Origin: Burkholderia sp. Ax-1719
Lineage (GTDB): Bacteria > Pseudomonadota > Gammaproteobacteria > Burkholderiales > Burkholderiaceae
NCBI RefSeq assembly: GCF_011753055.1
Contig: NZ_VWWJ01000021.1
Coordinates: 89,227-153,226 of the forward strand
DNA length: 64,000 nucleotides
Direction: 5' to 3'
In this document: in pieces, positions 63,383 to 64,000 of the stretch
Layout: every line of letters starts with the position of its first letter
Numbering within the stretch: the stretch's first letter is position 1
Program-made: the position numbers and the translations under genes
The notes under the pieces: model-generated
The model's input: the letters and a program-made list of their open reading frames with translations, nothing else
The model's database searches: none
What the model was told of the DNA's origin: nothing

Positions 63383-64000
63383 ATGAAGAACAGATCATTT
63401 CATCAGTACTGCTACGGGGTTGGCCGAGGACTCGCTATTGTTGCAATCGGCGCGGCGGGAGCCAGCGTGCTCCTGCCCGCCGTCGGCGCGCACGCCGAAA
63501 GCAACGTCACGTCCCCGACCTGGATGATCGTCGCCGATGCCGCATTGCCGGCGAGCGGCGGCGCAGTCAACGACGCCGGGATGCCGGTCGAAGGCTCGGG
63601 TCCGGGTTCGTCGGCCACGGCTGGAACCGCGGGCGGCGCCGGGACGGCAGGCGGCTCGACGCCGATGTCGGGCGCGAGCCCGTTCGGCGCGGCCAGCGCC
63701 CTTCCGGCAAGCAGCGCGGGCGCAGCGACAGCGCCCGGCAAGGCGGCTGGCGCAGGTGCGCCTGGCGCGGCAGGCACCGCCGGTACGGCCGGTACTGCGG
63801 GCACAGCGGCGGGCACAGCGGGCGCTGGCAGCGACACCACGAGCGAAGCGTCTGACGCCGCCACGGTCTTCCTGCCGAAGAACTGCTACGGCAACAACAG
63901 CGGCAACTGCGGCCAGGGCGGCCGCGGCGGCAGTGGCAACGGATCGTCGAGTTCGGCCAGCGCGGGCGGTGTCGGCGCGGGCGTTTCCGGCAGCACGAGT
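63383..64000 (+). CDS. Exported Gly/Ala/Thr-rich protein, partial at window end
   Basis: The first 206 codons are present and the frame is still open at 64000. GGGAGGAC seven bases before ATG 63383 marks the start. A signal peptide covers about residues 1-40 (hydrophobic GLAIVAIGAAGASVLLPAVGAHA). The mature part is low complexity: Ala/Gly/Ser/Thr-rich, with Gly-X-Y triplets GAP GAA GTA GTA GTA GTA near 125-145, then an island FLPKNCYGNNSGNCGQGG with two cysteines, then more Gly/Ser. It looks like a surface or matrix-exposed protein; family and full length cannot be judged. The opposite strand is also open but is a compositional shadow. Confidence 0.8.
   Translation, partial: MKNRSFHQYCYGVGRGLAIVAIGAAGASVLLPAVGAHAESNVTSPTWMIVADAALPASGGAVNDAGMPVEGSGPGSSATAGTAGGAGTAGGSTPMSGASPFGAASALPASSAGAATAPGKAAGAGAPGAAGTAGTAGTAGTAAGTAGAGSDTTSEASDAATVFLPKNCYGNNSGNCGQGGRGGSGNGSSSSASAGGVGAGVSGSTS

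Noticed and set aside
63412..63864. Minus-strand frame with PAVPAVPAVPA repeats
   Set aside because: Mirror of the Gly/Ala/Thr-rich plus-strand gene, which has the signal peptide and ribosome-binding site.

Overview
This 64 kb window is a contiguous, gene-dense, GC-rich chromosomal segment of a betaproteobacterium. The gene set and protein wording (livHMGF, nadB-nadA-nadC, ribF-ileS-lspA-coaBC-dut, clpS-clpA, a second-type EF-G, a PoxB of exactly 572 codons) point to Burkholderiaceae, most likely Paraburkholderia, Burkholderia or Caballeronia. No database was consulted, so genus is inference. Almost everything is core chromosome. There is no prophage, insertion sequence, integrase or CRISPR array.

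Layout. 1-6 kb: a 53-codon unknown gene, an EthD-family protein, a YggT membrane protein, tRNA-Gly(CCC), trmB, uppP, a DUF1439-type lipoprotein and a YkgJ-like cysteine cluster protein. 6-11.5 kb: hemN, tRNA-Leu(CAA), a small island with a DUF4258/Xre toxin-antitoxin pair, poxB and an RsuA-type pseudouridine synthase. 11.5-16 kb: a small membrane protein, an SDR epimerase, a ferredoxin-type reductase, then argD and a GNAT acetyltransferase. argD is preceded by what looks like an arginine-sensing transcription attenuator (14104-14294). 16-20.5 kb: branched-chain amino-acid ABC transporter livHMGF and an unknown upstream gene. 21-24 kb: fkpB-ispH, divergent radC, and rpmB-rpmG. 24-28 kb: de novo NAD synthesis (nadB facing nadA-nadC). 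28-33 kb: fatty-acid desaturase, MscS channel, purN-rsmB. 33-41 kb: ribF, ileS-lspA-coaBC, a luciferase-like monooxygenase and dut. 41-46 kb: amino-acid permease, clpS-clpA and a cold-shock gene with a long leader. 46-49 kb: multicopper oxidase with a Cys/His-rich exported protein, and a SYLF lipoprotein. 49-55 kb: icd, RluE, a tiny Lys/His-rich exported protein, a DUF192 protein and EF-G. 55-64 kb: His-rich cupin plus NiCoT nickel/cobalt permease, a peptide-type ABC transporter (binding protein, two permeases, fused double ATPase), and the start of a Gly/Ala/Thr-rich exported protein cut by the window end.

Main discovery candidate. Upstream of argD there is a promoter whose start point would fall on an ATG. 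It opens a 16-codon peptide, MNRILSELRRRRSPHL, with four consecutive Arg codons. After its stop come a segment able to pair with the 5' arm of a strong intrinsic terminator, and then that terminator, all ahead of the arginine-biosynthetic gene. This is the arrangement of trp/his-type attenuators, but for arginine and with a possibly leaderless peptide. Secondary candidates are operators: a 9-1-9 palindrome at the toxin-antitoxin promoter, a perfect FadR-type site ahead of the peptide ABC operon, and a 14-bp palindrome between icd and rluE.
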